Source: JBBROS01 sp963752225 (lineage in GTDB: Bacteria; Pseudomonadota; Alphaproteobacteria; Acetobacterales; Acetobacteraceae). From it: a stretch of DNA of 64,000 nt. The stretch covers positions 1,178,001 through 1,242,000 of the forward strand of contig CAVVXS010000007.1 in NCBI GenBank assembly GCA_963752225.1, given 5' to 3'. The notes under the pieces are model-generated. The model was not told the origin of the DNA, made no database searches, and saw only the letters and a program-made list of their open reading frames with translations. Shown here one piece after another: positions 24,500 through 34,752 of this stretch (the first letter of the stretch is position 1; the number at the start of each line of letters is the position of its first letter). Both the position numbers and the translations under genes were made by a program.

Positions 24500-25741
24500 T
24501 CACCGCGACACCGCGAACCCGGCCAGCGTCGCATAGCCGCGCACGATGCCGGCCAGCTCCTCGGCGGTCGCCACCTCGTGCACGTCGCCGAACCCCGTCG
24601 GCGCACGCGCGGCGACGAGGTCGATGACCCGCTCCGGCCCGCCGGCCCGGTTCGAGCGCACCACCTCGGCGGTGGCCGGACGGCGCTCCGCCTCGTAGGC
24701 GGCGAGTGCGGTATCGGGGTCGGCGGCGAGGTGGTCGGCCAGGCAGCGCGCGTCGAGGATCGCCTGCGACGCGCCGTTGGAGCCGACCGGATACATCGGA
24801 TGCGCCGCGTCGCCCAGCAGCGTCACGCGGCCCGTGGTCCACCAGGGCAACGGATCGCGGTCGCACATCGGATATTCGTAAACCTCGGGGGTCGCGAGGA
24901 TCATGGCTTCGGTGTCGTTGAACGGCAAATGGAGCCGCCTGGCGAAGTGGGAAAAATCGCCGTAACGGCCCAGTCGTGACCAGCTTTCGCGCTGCGGCGG
25001 CGCTTGGCCGTCGGCACCGGTGCGGGCGTAGATCACCCAGTTGGTCAGCCTGGTGGCCGCGCTTTCGCCGGGGCCGACCGGGTACAGCACCAGCTTGGCC
25101 ACCGCGTCGCCGGCGATCACCATGCTGTCGCCGCCGTCGAAGGCCGGCCAATCCAATGCCCCGCGCCACATGGCGATGCCGTTCCAGCGCAGGCCGCCAT
25201 CGTCCGGATGGAGTGCCGCGCGCAGCGGCGAGTGGATGCCGTCGGCGCCGACCAGCACGTCGCCGCGCTCCTCCACGGTGCTGCCGTCCGGGCGGACGAA
25301 GCGAACCGCGACGCCGTCCGCGTCCTGCGTGAAGCCGGCCAGCCGGTGCCCGGCCCGCGGCGCCTGCGCCTCCAAGCGCTCGGTCGCCGCATCCCACAGC
25401 ATCAACTGCAGCCGGCCGCGGTGGACCGAGAACTGCGGCACGTCGTGCCCGGCGCCCAACCCGCGCGGCTCCGACCAGATCACCTGGCCGAACTGATTCG
25501 CATAGGTGAGCTGCCGGGTGCGGATGCCGATCGCGTCGAGCCGCGGCAACAGGCCGAGCCCGGCCAGCTCGCGCACCGAATGCGGCAGCAGGTTGATGCC
25601 GACGCCGAGCGGCCGCACCTCCGGCACCGCCTCGAACACCTGGGCCTCGATGCCCCGCGCGTGCAGCATCAGCGCGAGGGTGAGGCCGCCGATGCCGCCG
25701 CCGGCGATGAGGGCGCGGCCGCCCCGGCGCCGCCCGGCCAT
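24500..25741 (-). CDS. FAD-dependent aromatic monooxygenase (PhzS/NicC-like)
   Basis: A 413-aa class A flavoprotein hydroxylase. ALIAGGGIGGLTLAL (10-24) is the FAD Rossmann motif, RGDVLVGADGIHSPLR the DG motif, and TTGRVTLLGDAAHPMYPVGSNGASQAI (about 305-330) the GD motif with the MYPxGxNGASQ form seen in PhzS and related flavin-dependent oxidoreductases. Such enzymes hydroxylate, sometimes with decarboxylation, aromatic or pyridine acids using NAD(P)H and O2. ATG 25741 follows the cupin stop by 4 bp. With the NicX-like gene it suggests formation of a dihydroxypyridine-like intermediate; the substrate is inferred, not shown. Confidence 0.85.
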   Translation of the reverse strand: MAGRRRGGRALIAGGGIGGLTLALMLHARGIEAQVFEAVPEVRPLGVGINLLPHSVRELAGLGLLPRLDAIGIRTRQLTYANQFGQVIWSEPRGLGAGHDVPQFSVHRGRLQLMLWDAATERLEAQAPRAGHRLAGFTQDADGVAVRFVRPDGSTVEERGDVLVGADGIHSPLRAALHPDDGGLRWNGIAMWRGALDWPAFDGGDSMVIAGDAVAKLVLYPVGPGESAATRLTNWVIYARTGADGQAPPQRESWSRLGRYGDFSHFARRLHLPFNDTEAMILATPEVYEYPMCDRDPLPWWTTGRVTLLGDAAHPMYPVGSNGASQAILDARCLADHLAADPDTALAAYEAERRPATAEVVRSNRAGGPERVIDLVAARAPTGFGDVHEVATAEELAGIVRGYATLAGFAVSR

Positions 25742-25745
25742 GAGG

Positions 25746-26222
25746 TCAGCCGCCGCCGGGCAAATAGCGGTCGGCCGGCCACTCGGTCGGCGGCAGGAAG
25801 TGGATGTTGTGCGCGGCCGAGCGCCGGACCACCTCGGGCGGGTCGCGCAAACCATCGAGCTGCACGAACAGGTCGTAGAGCCGGCCGGCGGGCGCCACCC
25901 AGAACAGGGCGCGGGTGACGCTGCCGCTGCGGTTGAAGATGCCGTGCCGCGAGCCCATCGGCAGCCGGACCAGGTCGCCGGCCGAAGCGCTGACGTCGGC
26001 GCCGTCGAGCCACAGGTCGAACCGGCCTTCCAGCACGCGGATGAACTCGTCCTGGTCCGGATGGACGTGCGGCGGCACGAAGGTGCCGGGCGGGAACAGC
26101 GTGTCGAACGCGAACGAGGACGGCGATAACTGCACCGGCTTGTAGGTCTGGCCCATGACGTCCCACACGACGCCATCGAGGCTGTCGCCGCCGCGGGTGA
26201 CGCCGGCTTCGGATCCGCTCAT
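25746..26222 (-). CDS. Cupin-domain protein
   Basis: A 158-aa single-domain cupin. Motif 1 is PPHVHPDQDEFIRVLEG, with His52, His54 and Glu59 as likely metal ligands; motif 2 is DLVRLPMGSRHGIFN, with a histidine at the fourth-ligand position. The start at 26222 has AGGAG seven bases upstream. It lies between the importer and the flavin monooxygenase genes. It could be a small dioxygenase, an isomerase or a ligand-binding protein of the pathway; nothing in the sequence decides. Confidence 0.82.
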   Translation of the reverse strand: MSGSEAGVTRGGDSLDGVVWDVMGQTYKPVQLSPSSFAFDTLFPPGTFVPPHVHPDQDEFIRVLEGRFDLWLDGADVSASAGDLVRLPMGSRHGIFNRSGSVTRALFWVAPAGRLYDLFVQLDGLRDPPEVVRRSAAHNIHFLPPTEWPADRYLPGGG

Positions 26223-26240
26223 GGTGTTCTCCTCGTTCGG

Positions 26241-27683
<1,443 letters not shown>

Positions 27684-27691
<8 letters not shown>

Positions 27692-28661
27692 CGGCGCGCC
27701 GCCGCCAGCCCAGCCGCAGGCCGCCCGGCCGCCGCGCGGGTTCGTCGAGCAGCCCGGCCAGGCCGCCGCGCAGGACCAGCACCGACAAGATCAGCAACGG
27801 CCCGAACGCCAGCCGCCAGTATTCGAGCCATTGCGACAGGACCTGCTCCAGCAGCACGATCGCGAGCGCGCCGAGGATGGCGCCGTACAACCGCCCGGCG
27901 CCGCCCAGGATGACGGTGAACAGCAGCTCGCCCGACCGCTCCCAGGACAGGGCGGCGGGGGACACGAACTCGGTCGCATTGGCCATCAGCGCGCCGGCCA
28001 GGCCGCACACCCCGCCCGCGAGCACATAGGCCGCCAAGCGGAACGGATAAGGCGAGAACCCCAGCGCCCGCACCCGCAGCGGGTTCTCCCGCGCCGCCCG
28101 CAGCACCCGGCCGAACCGGCTGTCGAGCAACACCGAGCACAGCACCCAGCTCCCCGCCAGCACCCCGAGGCAGGCATAATGAAACACCACGCGGTCGCCG
28201 AGCAGCCGGGTGCCGAACAGCTCTGTGCGCGCATACAACGTGTAACCGTCGTCGCCGCCCAGCGCCGACAGCGACGAGGCGGTGAAGAACAGCATCTGCC
28301 CGAAGGCAAGCGTGATCATGATGAAATGGACGCCGCCGGTGCGCAGCGACACCGCCCCGGTCAGCAATGCGACGAGGGCGGCGGACCCGGCCGCCACGGG
28401 GAATACCACCCCCGCGCCGCTCACCCCGGCCGCGTCCAGGGCAGCGACCGCGTAGGCGCCGACGCCGAACATCGCGGCGTGGCCGAGGCTGACGAGCCCG
28501 GCGCCGCCCACCAGCAGCGACAAGCTCACCGCGGCGGTGCCGAGGATCGTCGCCCGGGCCAGCAGGGTCAGCGCGAAGCTGCCGCCGAAGCCGATCCAGG
28601 GCGCCGCCGCCAGCCCGGCCAGCACCGCCAGCGGCAGCAGCAGGTGGCGCCTGCCGTTCAC
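27684..28661 (-). CDS. Branched-chain-type ABC transporter permease, LivM-like
   Basis: A 325-aa membrane permease with about nine helices. LLVGGAGLVSLGHAAMFGVGAY is the LivM family segment; the EAA-like loop AARENPLRVRALGFSP and VILGGAGRLYGAILGA near the C-terminus are also typical. The GTG start at 28661 overlaps the LivH-like stop (GTGA). Confidence 0.87.
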
Positions 28662-29581
28662 GCCTGCCGCACCGGGAACAGCCCGGCCGGCCGCACCGCG
28701 AGGATCGCCGTCATGACCACGTAGACCAGCATCGAGGCCAGCGCCGCCCCTGTCTGCCGCGCCGCGGATGGGTCCAGCAGCAGCCGCAGCAGGTCCGGCA
28801 CGAAGGCCCGGCCCAGCGTGTCGAGCAACCCGACCAGCAGGGCGGCGATGAAGGCACCGCGGACCGAGCCGATGCCGCCGATCACGATCACCACGAAGGC
28901 CAGGATCAGCACGCCGTCGCCCATCCCGGGCGCCACCGCGAACACCGGCCCGGCCAGCGCGCCGGCGAACCCCGCCAGCATGGCTCCCAACGCGAATACC
29001 CCGGTGAACAGCCGCCGGATGTCGATCCCCAGGGCCGCCACCACCCGCGGATGTGTCGCCCCGGCCCGCACCAGCATGCCGGCCCGGGTCCGCTCTACCA
29101 GCAGCCACAGCAGCAGCGCGGTCGCCAGACCCGCCGCGATGATGGCGAGGCGGTAGACCGGGTAGCTGAAGCCGGGCATCAGCGCGAAGCCGCCCTCGAG
29201 CCCGGCCGGCTGCAGCACAGGGAGCGGCGCGCTGCCCCAAACCGCCCGAATTGCCTCGTTGACGGTGAGGATGACGCCGAACGTCGCCAGCACCTGGCTC
29301 AGGTGGTCGCGGCCGTAGAGATGCCGGAACACCAGCACCTCGAACAACAGCCCGAGTATCAGCGTCAGCGGCAGGGTCAGCAGCAGGCCGATCCAGAACG
29401 AGCCGGACCATACGCCGAGCGAGGCGGCGAGGTAGGCGCCCAGCATGTACTGCACGCCATGGGCAAGGTTGATGAAGTCCATCACCCCGAACACCAGGGT
29501 GAGGCCGGCCGCGACCAGGAACAGCAGGATGCCGAACTGCACGCCGTTCAGCACCTGGATCAGCAGCAGCGCGAGCGACAC
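28658..29581 (-). CDS. Branched-chain-type ABC transporter permease, LivH-like
   Basis: A 307-aa membrane permease. GVQFGILLFLVAAGLTLVFG near the N-terminus, VMDFINLAHG, and VVIVIGGIGSVRGAFIAALLVG near residues 230-250 are LivH hallmarks. It starts with GTG 29581, 13 bp after the upstream binding protein gene. Confidence 0.87.
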   Translation of the reverse strand: MSLALLLIQVLNGVQFGILLFLVAAGLTLVFGVMDFINLAHGVQYMLGAYLAASLGVWSGSFWIGLLLTLPLTLILGLLFEVLVFRHLYGRDHLSQVLATFGVILTVNEAIRAVWGSAPLPVLQPAGLEGGFALMPGFSYPVYRLAIIAAGLATALLLWLLVERTRAGMLVRAGATHPRVVAALGIDIRRLFTGVFALGAMLAGFAGALAGPVFAVAPGMGDGVLILAFVVIVIGGIGSVRGAFIAALLVGLLDTLGRAFVPDLLRLLLDPSAARQTGAALASMLVYVVMTAILAVRPAGLFPVRQA

Positions 29582-29594
29582 CGCCGTCGCCCGT

Positions 29595-30764
29595 CTAGCT
29601 CATCCGGCACTCGGCGGCGTAGGGGTCGGCGTCGTTGCTCAGCACCTTGCGCACCGATTGCGTCAGGAACTTGCCGTCGTCCCGCTTGGCCACCTTGCAG
29701 AGCCAGAAATCCTGCACCGGGAAGTGGTTCGGCCCGAACCGGAACGGGCCGCGGACGGAGGCGAAGTCGGCCCGCTCCATCGCCGCCCGCAGCCCTACCT
29801 TGTCGGACAGCTTGCCGCCCACGGCACGCACCGCGGAGTCGAGGAGGAAGGCGGCGTCGTAGCTGTGCGCCGCGTAGTTGCCGGGAATGTAGCCGTACGC
29901 CGCCTCGAACGCCTTCGCGAACGACTGGCTACGCGGGTTCGCGAAGTCGGGCGCCCACGTGGAGGCGGTGAAGAACCCAAGCGCCGCGTCGCCTTGCGCC
30001 GGCAGCGTCGCCTCGTCCACCGTGAAAGCGGACAGGAACGGGATGCCGGCGAGCCCGGCCTGACGGTACTGCCGCACCAGGTTCACGCCGAGCCCGCCGG
30101 GCATGAAGGTGAAGACGGCGTCGGGTTTCGCGGCGGCGATCTTGGCGACTTCGGCGGAGAAGTCGAGCTGGGTGAGCGGCACGTAGATCTCGTCCACCAC
30201 CTCGCCCTTGAAGCGGCTGCGGAAGCCGTGCACGGAGTCCTTGCCCGCCTGGTAGTTGGGCACCAGCACCATCACCCGCTTGTAACCCTCGTCCTGCGCC
30301 ACCTGCCCCATCGTCGCGTGCGGCTGGTCGTTCTGATACGAGGTCACGTACAGGTTGGGGTTGCAGCCCTTGCCGGCGAAAGTGGACGGGCCGGCGTTGG
30401 TGCTCACCAAGGGCGTGCCGTTCTCCGTCACCGGCCGCACGATCGCCTGCAGGATGTTGCTGAACACCACCCCGGCGACCGCGTCCACCTTATCGCGCTC
30501 CAGCGCCGCGCGCACCTTGGTCAGCGCCACGTCCGGCTTCAGCTCGTCGTCGAGCACCAGCGTCTGGACCGGGAGTCCCGCCATCTTGCCGCCCAGCTCG
30601 TTCACGCCCAGCAGCCAGCCGTCGCGCAGCTGGGTGCCGATCGCCGCACCTGGCCCGGACAGGGTCGCGACGAAGGCAACCTTCACGCCCGGCGCCTGGG
30701 CCCGCAGCACCGCCGGCGCCAAGGCCGCCGACGCCGCGGTCGCAAGCAGGACACGTCTTTGCAT
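29595..30764 (-). CDS. ABC transporter substrate-binding protein, LivK-like (first copy)
   Basis: A 389-aa periplasmic binding protein. The signal (MQRRVLLATAASAALAPAVLRAQA) has an RR near the start, perhaps Tat-like. VKVAFVATLSGPGAAIG opens the mature domain, and PNYQAGKDSVHGFRSRFKG and NYAAHSYDAAFLLD are typical of binding proteins for aromatic acids (benzoate or 4-hydroxybenzoate-type). ATG 30764 is preferred over an in-frame TTG at 30776; an AGGAG lies upstream. It directly follows the oxygenase genes. Confidence 0.87.
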   Translation of the reverse strand: MQRRVLLATAASAALAPAVLRAQAPGVKVAFVATLSGPGAAIGTQLRDGWLLGVNELGGKMAGLPVQTLVLDDELKPDVALTKVRAALERDKVDAVAGVVFSNILQAIVRPVTENGTPLVSTNAGPSTFAGKGCNPNLYVTSYQNDQPHATMGQVAQDEGYKRVMVLVPNYQAGKDSVHGFRSRFKGEVVDEIYVPLTQLDFSAEVAKIAAAKPDAVFTFMPGGLGVNLVRQYRQAGLAGIPFLSAFTVDEATLPAQGDAALGFFTASTWAPDFANPRSQSFAKAFEAAYGYIPGNYAAHSYDAAFLLDSAVRAVGGKLSDKVGLRAAMERADFASVRGPFRFGPNHFPVQDFWLCKVAKRDDGKFLTQSVRKVLSNDADPYAAECRMS

Positions 30765-30782
30765 GGTTCGGGGCAACTCCTG

Positions 30783-31262
30783 TCAGATCGGAAAAGCGAG
30801 CAGCGTCTGCACCCGCAGCGTGTCGTAGATGCAGCGCTTGGACTTGAAGCGGAGCCCGTCCGGCGTGCGCACGACGTGGTCCAGGTAACGGCCGGCCTGG
30901 TAGACCGCCGACTCGCCCTCGATGGACGTGTTCACCACCACGTAGCTGGTCGTAGTGCGGATGCTGCCGTCGTCCTGCAACCGCCATTCCAGGCCGGACA
31001 GGCAATGCCGGTATTGCGGCTGCTCGTAGATGTTGGCGTGGCGCAGCGCCACCACGCGGTCGCGCAGCATGCGGATGTTGTCGCAGTGCATCACCGGCGC
31101 CGGCAGCCCGGCGTCCTCGTTCTCCTTCGACACGATCTCGTACAAGCAGTCGTCGGTGAACAAGCCCGGCCATTCCTCGATGCGGTCGTTGTCGAGGGCT
31201 GCGACATAGCGGTCCTGCAGGTCGCACAGCTCGAGCCGCAGCATCAGGTCGGGGGCAGCCAC
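30783..31262 (-). CDS. Aromatic-ring-hydroxylating dioxygenase, beta subunit
   Basis: A 159-aa small subunit of the SnoaL/NTF2-like fold: ELCDLQDRYVAALDNDRIEEWPGLFTDDCLYEIVSKEN is the family's N-terminal pattern, and MLRDRVVALRHANIYEQPQYRH follows. It is structural and partners the Rieske alpha subunit encoded 5 bp upstream. GTG 31262 gives the usual N-terminus (AAPDLMLRLEL); ATG 31244 is an alternative six codons later. Confidence 0.85.
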   Translation of the reverse strand: MAAPDLMLRLELCDLQDRYVAALDNDRIEEWPGLFTDDCLYEIVSKENEDAGLPAPVMHCDNIRMLRDRVVALRHANIYEQPQYRHCLSGLEWRLQDDGSIRTTTSYVVVNTSIEGESAVYQAGRYLDHVVRTPDGLRFKSKRCIYDTLRVQTLLAFPI

Positions 31263-31267
31263 GGGCG

Positions 31268-32542
31268 CTAGTCCGCCGCCGCGGCCAAGTGGTCGAAGCC
31301 CATCAGCCTTTGATAGCCGACCCAGAAGCGCCGGATCAGGCTTTCGGTGATCAGCGTCGCCTGCTCGTCCGGCGCCGCGCGCGACATCTCGATCACCGAG
31401 GACGCGTCCCCGTCCCGCACCGTGCCCTTCTGCACCAGCTCGGTCGCTTCGGTATCCTCCATCGAGATGTAGCCGGCCGGCCCGACCAGGTTGGCCTGCT
31501 TGATCCGCAGCTTGCGCAGCTCGGGCGTGTCGTCGGCGTAGCCGAAGAAATGAAACACCAGCTCGAAATGGTCGGGGCCCTTCGGCAGCAATTGCCGGCA
31601 CACCAGAGTGTTGTGGATCTGCTGGATCACCAGCTGCGGAAAGATCGGCTGGATGTGGTTGGTCGCGACCTCGTCGTATTCGGGCACCAGCGCCAGGATG
31701 CTGTCGTCCTCGAGCCGGAAGCCCTCGTCATAGGCGCGGATCTGTTGCGCCTTGTAGGCGTCCGACGAGCTCCCGGGCTCGGTGCGGAAGGCGAGGATGA
31801 TCGAATGCAGCCCGTCCTTGGCGTCCGGCAGGCATTTGGCCCGCATGCCGACGCGGAAGATGTTGAACGTCGTGTGGAACAAATGCAGCAGGCTGGCGTG
31901 ATACGGGTCCTTCACGTTCTCCAGATAGAGCTTCCAGTTGCTGTCGGAGTATTGCCTGGTGCAGCCGAGATAGGCGACGGGCTTGTGGAAGATGCGATCC
32001 ACCCAGGGGCGCATCTCCGGGCCGATATACTCCGGCAGGTCGGCCACCGTGTCGCTGAAGGTGGCGAATACCAGGCCGCGGTAGCTGTCCACCCGAAGTT
32101 GGCGCAGGTTGTGCTGCTTCGGGTCGAAATCCTTCGGCATCCCGGTCGCGTCCTTCTGGCCGCGCCGGAACGGCACGCCCAGCAGGTTGCCCGCCGCGCC
32201 GAACGTCCATTGATGATACACGCAGGCGTGCGACAGCGCGTTGCCGCGCGACAACCGGCACACCTTGGCGCCGCGATGGGCGCAGCGGTTGACCCAGGCG
32301 GCGAGCGTGCCGTCCTCGGTCCGGGTCATCACCACCGGGGTGTCGCCGATGAACGTGCTCTTGTAATCGCCCGGCGCCGGGATCTCCGCCTCGAGCCCGA
32401 GAAAGCTCCAGGTCGGGCCGCGATAGATCCGCTCCTGTTCCAAGGCATAGATCTCGTCCGAGCTGAACACCTTGTAGGGCACCCGCGACCCGTCGGGGCG
32501 CGGAAAGGTGGCCAGCGGCGCGGCGGGGAACGGCTGGTCCAT
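31268..32542 (-). CDS. Aromatic-ring-hydroxylating dioxygenase, Rieske alpha subunit
   Basis: A 424-aa catalytic subunit. The Rieske [2Fe-2S] site is Cys87-x-His89 and Cys107-x2-His110 (RCAHRG, CVYHQW). The mononuclear iron ligands are in NVKDPYHASLLH, with bridging Asp212, His215 and His220; a further acid is expected near residue 365. By layout it resembles anthranilate, salicylate and related benzoate-type oxygenases; the substrate is not readable. First gene of the 14-gene operon; AGGAGA is eight bases before ATG 32542. No ferredoxin or reductase gene is in the window, so electrons must come from partners elsewhere. Confidence 0.88.
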   Translation of the reverse strand: MDQPFPAAPLATFPRPDGSRVPYKVFSSDEIYALEQERIYRGPTWSFLGLEAEIPAPGDYKSTFIGDTPVVMTRTEDGTLAAWVNRCAHRGAKVCRLSRGNALSHACVYHQWTFGAAGNLLGVPFRRGQKDATGMPKDFDPKQHNLRQLRVDSYRGLVFATFSDTVADLPEYIGPEMRPWVDRIFHKPVAYLGCTRQYSDSNWKLYLENVKDPYHASLLHLFHTTFNIFRVGMRAKCLPDAKDGLHSIILAFRTEPGSSSDAYKAQQIRAYDEGFRLEDDSILALVPEYDEVATNHIQPIFPQLVIQQIHNTLVCRQLLPKGPDHFELVFHFFGYADDTPELRKLRIKQANLVGPAGYISMEDTEATELVQKGTVRDGDASSVIEMSRAAPDEQATLITESLIRRFWVGYQRLMGFDHLAAAAD

Positions 32543-32706
32543 GCGGTCTGTCTCCTGGCTCTCGGTCGCAGACGGGAGAAGCGGATGCGGTAGCCTGGCA
32601 GAAATTGCGGCGGCGTCATCAACTGATTTGCCGGGTGCCGGCAACCGGCGCGGATTTTGCGCCGCCGGGCAAAGTGCGGCACGAGGCGCGGAGGGAAGCG
32701 GAACGC

Positions 32707-33360
32707 ATGGGCACGGACCTGGACGAGGACGCCGGCGGTGCACCACAATTCGCCGGGCTCGAGACGATCACCGGGGGCGAGAACCTGCTGATCCTGGCCG
32801 CGGCACCGCCCGATCCCGCTCTCGCGTGCGGCGGCTTGATCGCCGCCCTGTGCCGCCGCGGCCGGGCGCCGTTCGTGATGGTGCTCGGCGACGGGACCGA
32901 GGCGAAGGCCGCCGATCCGGCCTCCGACGAGGCGGCCAGGCGCTCCGACCGGGAAACGCGGGCAGCTGTTCGCGCGCTCGGCCTGCCGCCGGAGCGGCTG
33001 CTGCTCGCCGGGGTGTATGGCGGCGCCATTCCGGACGCCGGGCCAATGTTCGAGGCGATCGTCCGCGCGGTCACGCTGGTGATGTGGGCGCGGGATTGCA
33101 ACGTCGTCTGCGCGCCCTGGCCCGGCGGCGCCCCGGCGGCGCAAGCAGCGACGTTCACGGTCGCGGCGGCGGTCGCGCGAACGAGCGGCGTCGGCCTGCT
33201 CGCAGTGGCACACCCGGACGCCCCCTTGCTGCCGTCGGCGACCTGGCGGCTCGACATCAGCGGCCAGATCGCGGCCAAGCGCGCCGCGATCGCCGCCCAT
33301 GCCTCGCAACCGGCAACAACGCCCGCCCTGTTCGAGGCGTACGTGTCGCCGCCGGTGTAG
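32707..33360 (+). CDS. PIG-L/LmbE-like protein lacking the catalytic motifs
   Basis: A 217-aa protein whose layout follows PIG-L deacetylases: a first strand-turn LLILAAAPPDPALACGGLIAAL where the family has AHPDDExxGCGG, then VMVLGDGTEA, ETRAAVRALGL and a segment CAPWPGGAPAAQ where the family has PWxxDxHxDH. In both places the zinc-binding His/Asp residues are replaced. It is therefore probably a pseudoenzyme, or a paralogue with another role. ATG 32707 has GGAGG about a dozen bases upstream; an earlier in-frame ATG (32605) exists. It is divergent from the Rieske operon across 164 bp that should hold both promoters. Confidence 0.7.
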   Translation: MGTDLDEDAGGAPQFAGLETITGGENLLILAAAPPDPALACGGLIAALCRRGRAPFVMVLGDGTEAKAADPASDEAARRSDRETRAAVRALGLPPERLLLAGVYGGAIPDAGPMFEAIVRAVTLVMWARDCNVVCAPWPGGAPAAQAATFTVAAAVARTSGVGLLAVAHPDAPLLPSATWRLDISGQIAAKRAAIAAHASQPATTPALFEAYVSPPV

Positions 33361-33462
33361 CACAGGCAGGCTGCTCGCGACCGATGCGGGCCGCCATCGC
33401 GGCGCGGGAACATTCCACGTGCCCACGCGCTTGTTCGCCCGGACCCAGCCGCAAGGAGCCCG

Positions 33463-34752
33463 ATGACACGCCTGGATGCGACCAACCCGTCCGCGCCACC
33501 CGCACCGTCCAGCCGTTCGCTGCACGGGCTCGACGCGATCAACGTGCTGATGGCCGACGTGCGCGACGGGGTCGGGCCCTATTTGTCGGTCTTCCTGAAA
33601 GGCGCCGAGCATTGGGATGCGGGCGCGATCGGCGTCGCCATGGCGGCGTCCTCGGTCGCGGCCGCGATCTGCCAGGTGCCGGCCGGCTTGCTGGTGGACG
33701 CGGCCAAGGCGAAGCGGCTGCTGATCGCGCTGTCGGGGCTGATGGTCGGCACCGCCTGCCTGCTGATCGTCGTGTTTCCAAATTTCCTGGCTGTTGTCGC
33801 GGCGCAGGCGGTGCTTGGCGCCGCCTCGGCGGTGATCCCGCCGGCCATCGCCGCGCTGTCGCTCGGCCTCGTCGGCCGGCGGCTGTTCGACGGCCGCATT
33901 AGCCGCAACGAAAGCTTCAATCACGGCGGCAACTTCCTCGCCGCCGGGTTGGCCGGGCTGCTCGGCAGCACGCTGGGCTATCACTGGATCTTCTATCTCG
34001 TGTGCGGTTTCGCGCTGGCCAGCGCCGCCGTCGTCACCCTGATCAACCCGGCCGAGATCGACCATGACCGCGCCCGCGGCGGCGAGGACAAGGCCGCCGG
34101 CGGCAAGCCGATCGCGCTGCGCGAGCTGCTGCGGCGGCGCGACCTCGTCGTGTTCCTGGCTTCGGTGGTCCTGTTCCATTTCGGCAACGCGGCGATGCTG
34201 CCGATGGCAGGCCAGGTGCTCGCGATCGCCCATCCCGGCAGCGACACGGTCGCGCTGTCCGCCTGCATCATCGCGGCGCAATTGGTGATGGTCGGCGTCG
34301 CCTGGGCGGTGGGCCGCGTCTCGGCCCGGGGCGTCGGCCGCAAGCCCATCTTTCTGGCCGCACTCGCCGTGCTGCCGGTGCGCGGGCTGCTGTTCTCGTT
34401 CACATCCAGCCCTTATGCGGTCGTTGCGATCCAGCTGCTGGACGGCGTCGCCGCCGGCATCTTCGGCGTGGTCTCCGTGCTGATCGCCGCCGACCTCATG
34501 CGCGGGACCGGACGCTTCAATCTGGCCCAGGGGCTCACCGCGCTGGCCACCGGCGTCGGCGCCGCCTTGAGCAACGTCACCGCCGGCTTCGCGGTGCAAT
34601 GGTTCGGCTACTCCGCCGGGTTCCTGTATCTGGCGGCCATCGCCCTCGCCGCGTTGGCGTTCTTCGCCCTGTTGATGCCGGAAACACGTCCAACCATCGA
34701 GGACGACGGTGATGCGCAAGGGGCCGCCGCGCCGGCGAGAGCGGCCGCTTGA
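33463..34752 (+). CDS. MFS transporter
   Basis: A 429-aa, 12-helix major facilitator protein. Features: GLDAINVLMADVRDGVGPYLSVFL in helix 1, the loop-2/3 region VDAAKAKRLL, and FGVVSVLIAADLMRGTGRFN in the second half, seen in MFS proteins often encoded beside arsB-like genes. SD AAGGAG lies six bases before ATG 33463. The stop overlaps the next gene by one base (TGATG), so the two transporters are co-translated. The substrate is unknown. Confidence 0.83.
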   Translation: MTRLDATNPSAPPAPSSRSLHGLDAINVLMADVRDGVGPYLSVFLKGAEHWDAGAIGVAMAASSVAAAICQVPAGLLVDAAKAKRLLIALSGLMVGTACLLIVVFPNFLAVVAAQAVLGAASAVIPPAIAALSLGLVGRRLFDGRISRNESFNHGGNFLAAGLAGLLGSTLGYHWIFYLVCGFALASAAVVTLINPAEIDHDRARGGEDKAAGGKPIALRELLRRRDLVVFLASVVLFHFGNAAMLPMAGQVLAIAHPGSDTVALSACIIAAQLVMVGVAWAVGRVSARGVGRKPIFLAALAVLPVRGLLFSFTSSPYAVVAIQLLDGVAAGIFGVVSVLIAADLMRGTGRFNLAQGLTALATGVGAALSNVTAGFAVQWFGYSAGFLYLAAIALAALAFFALLMPETRPTIEDDGDAQGAAAPARAAA

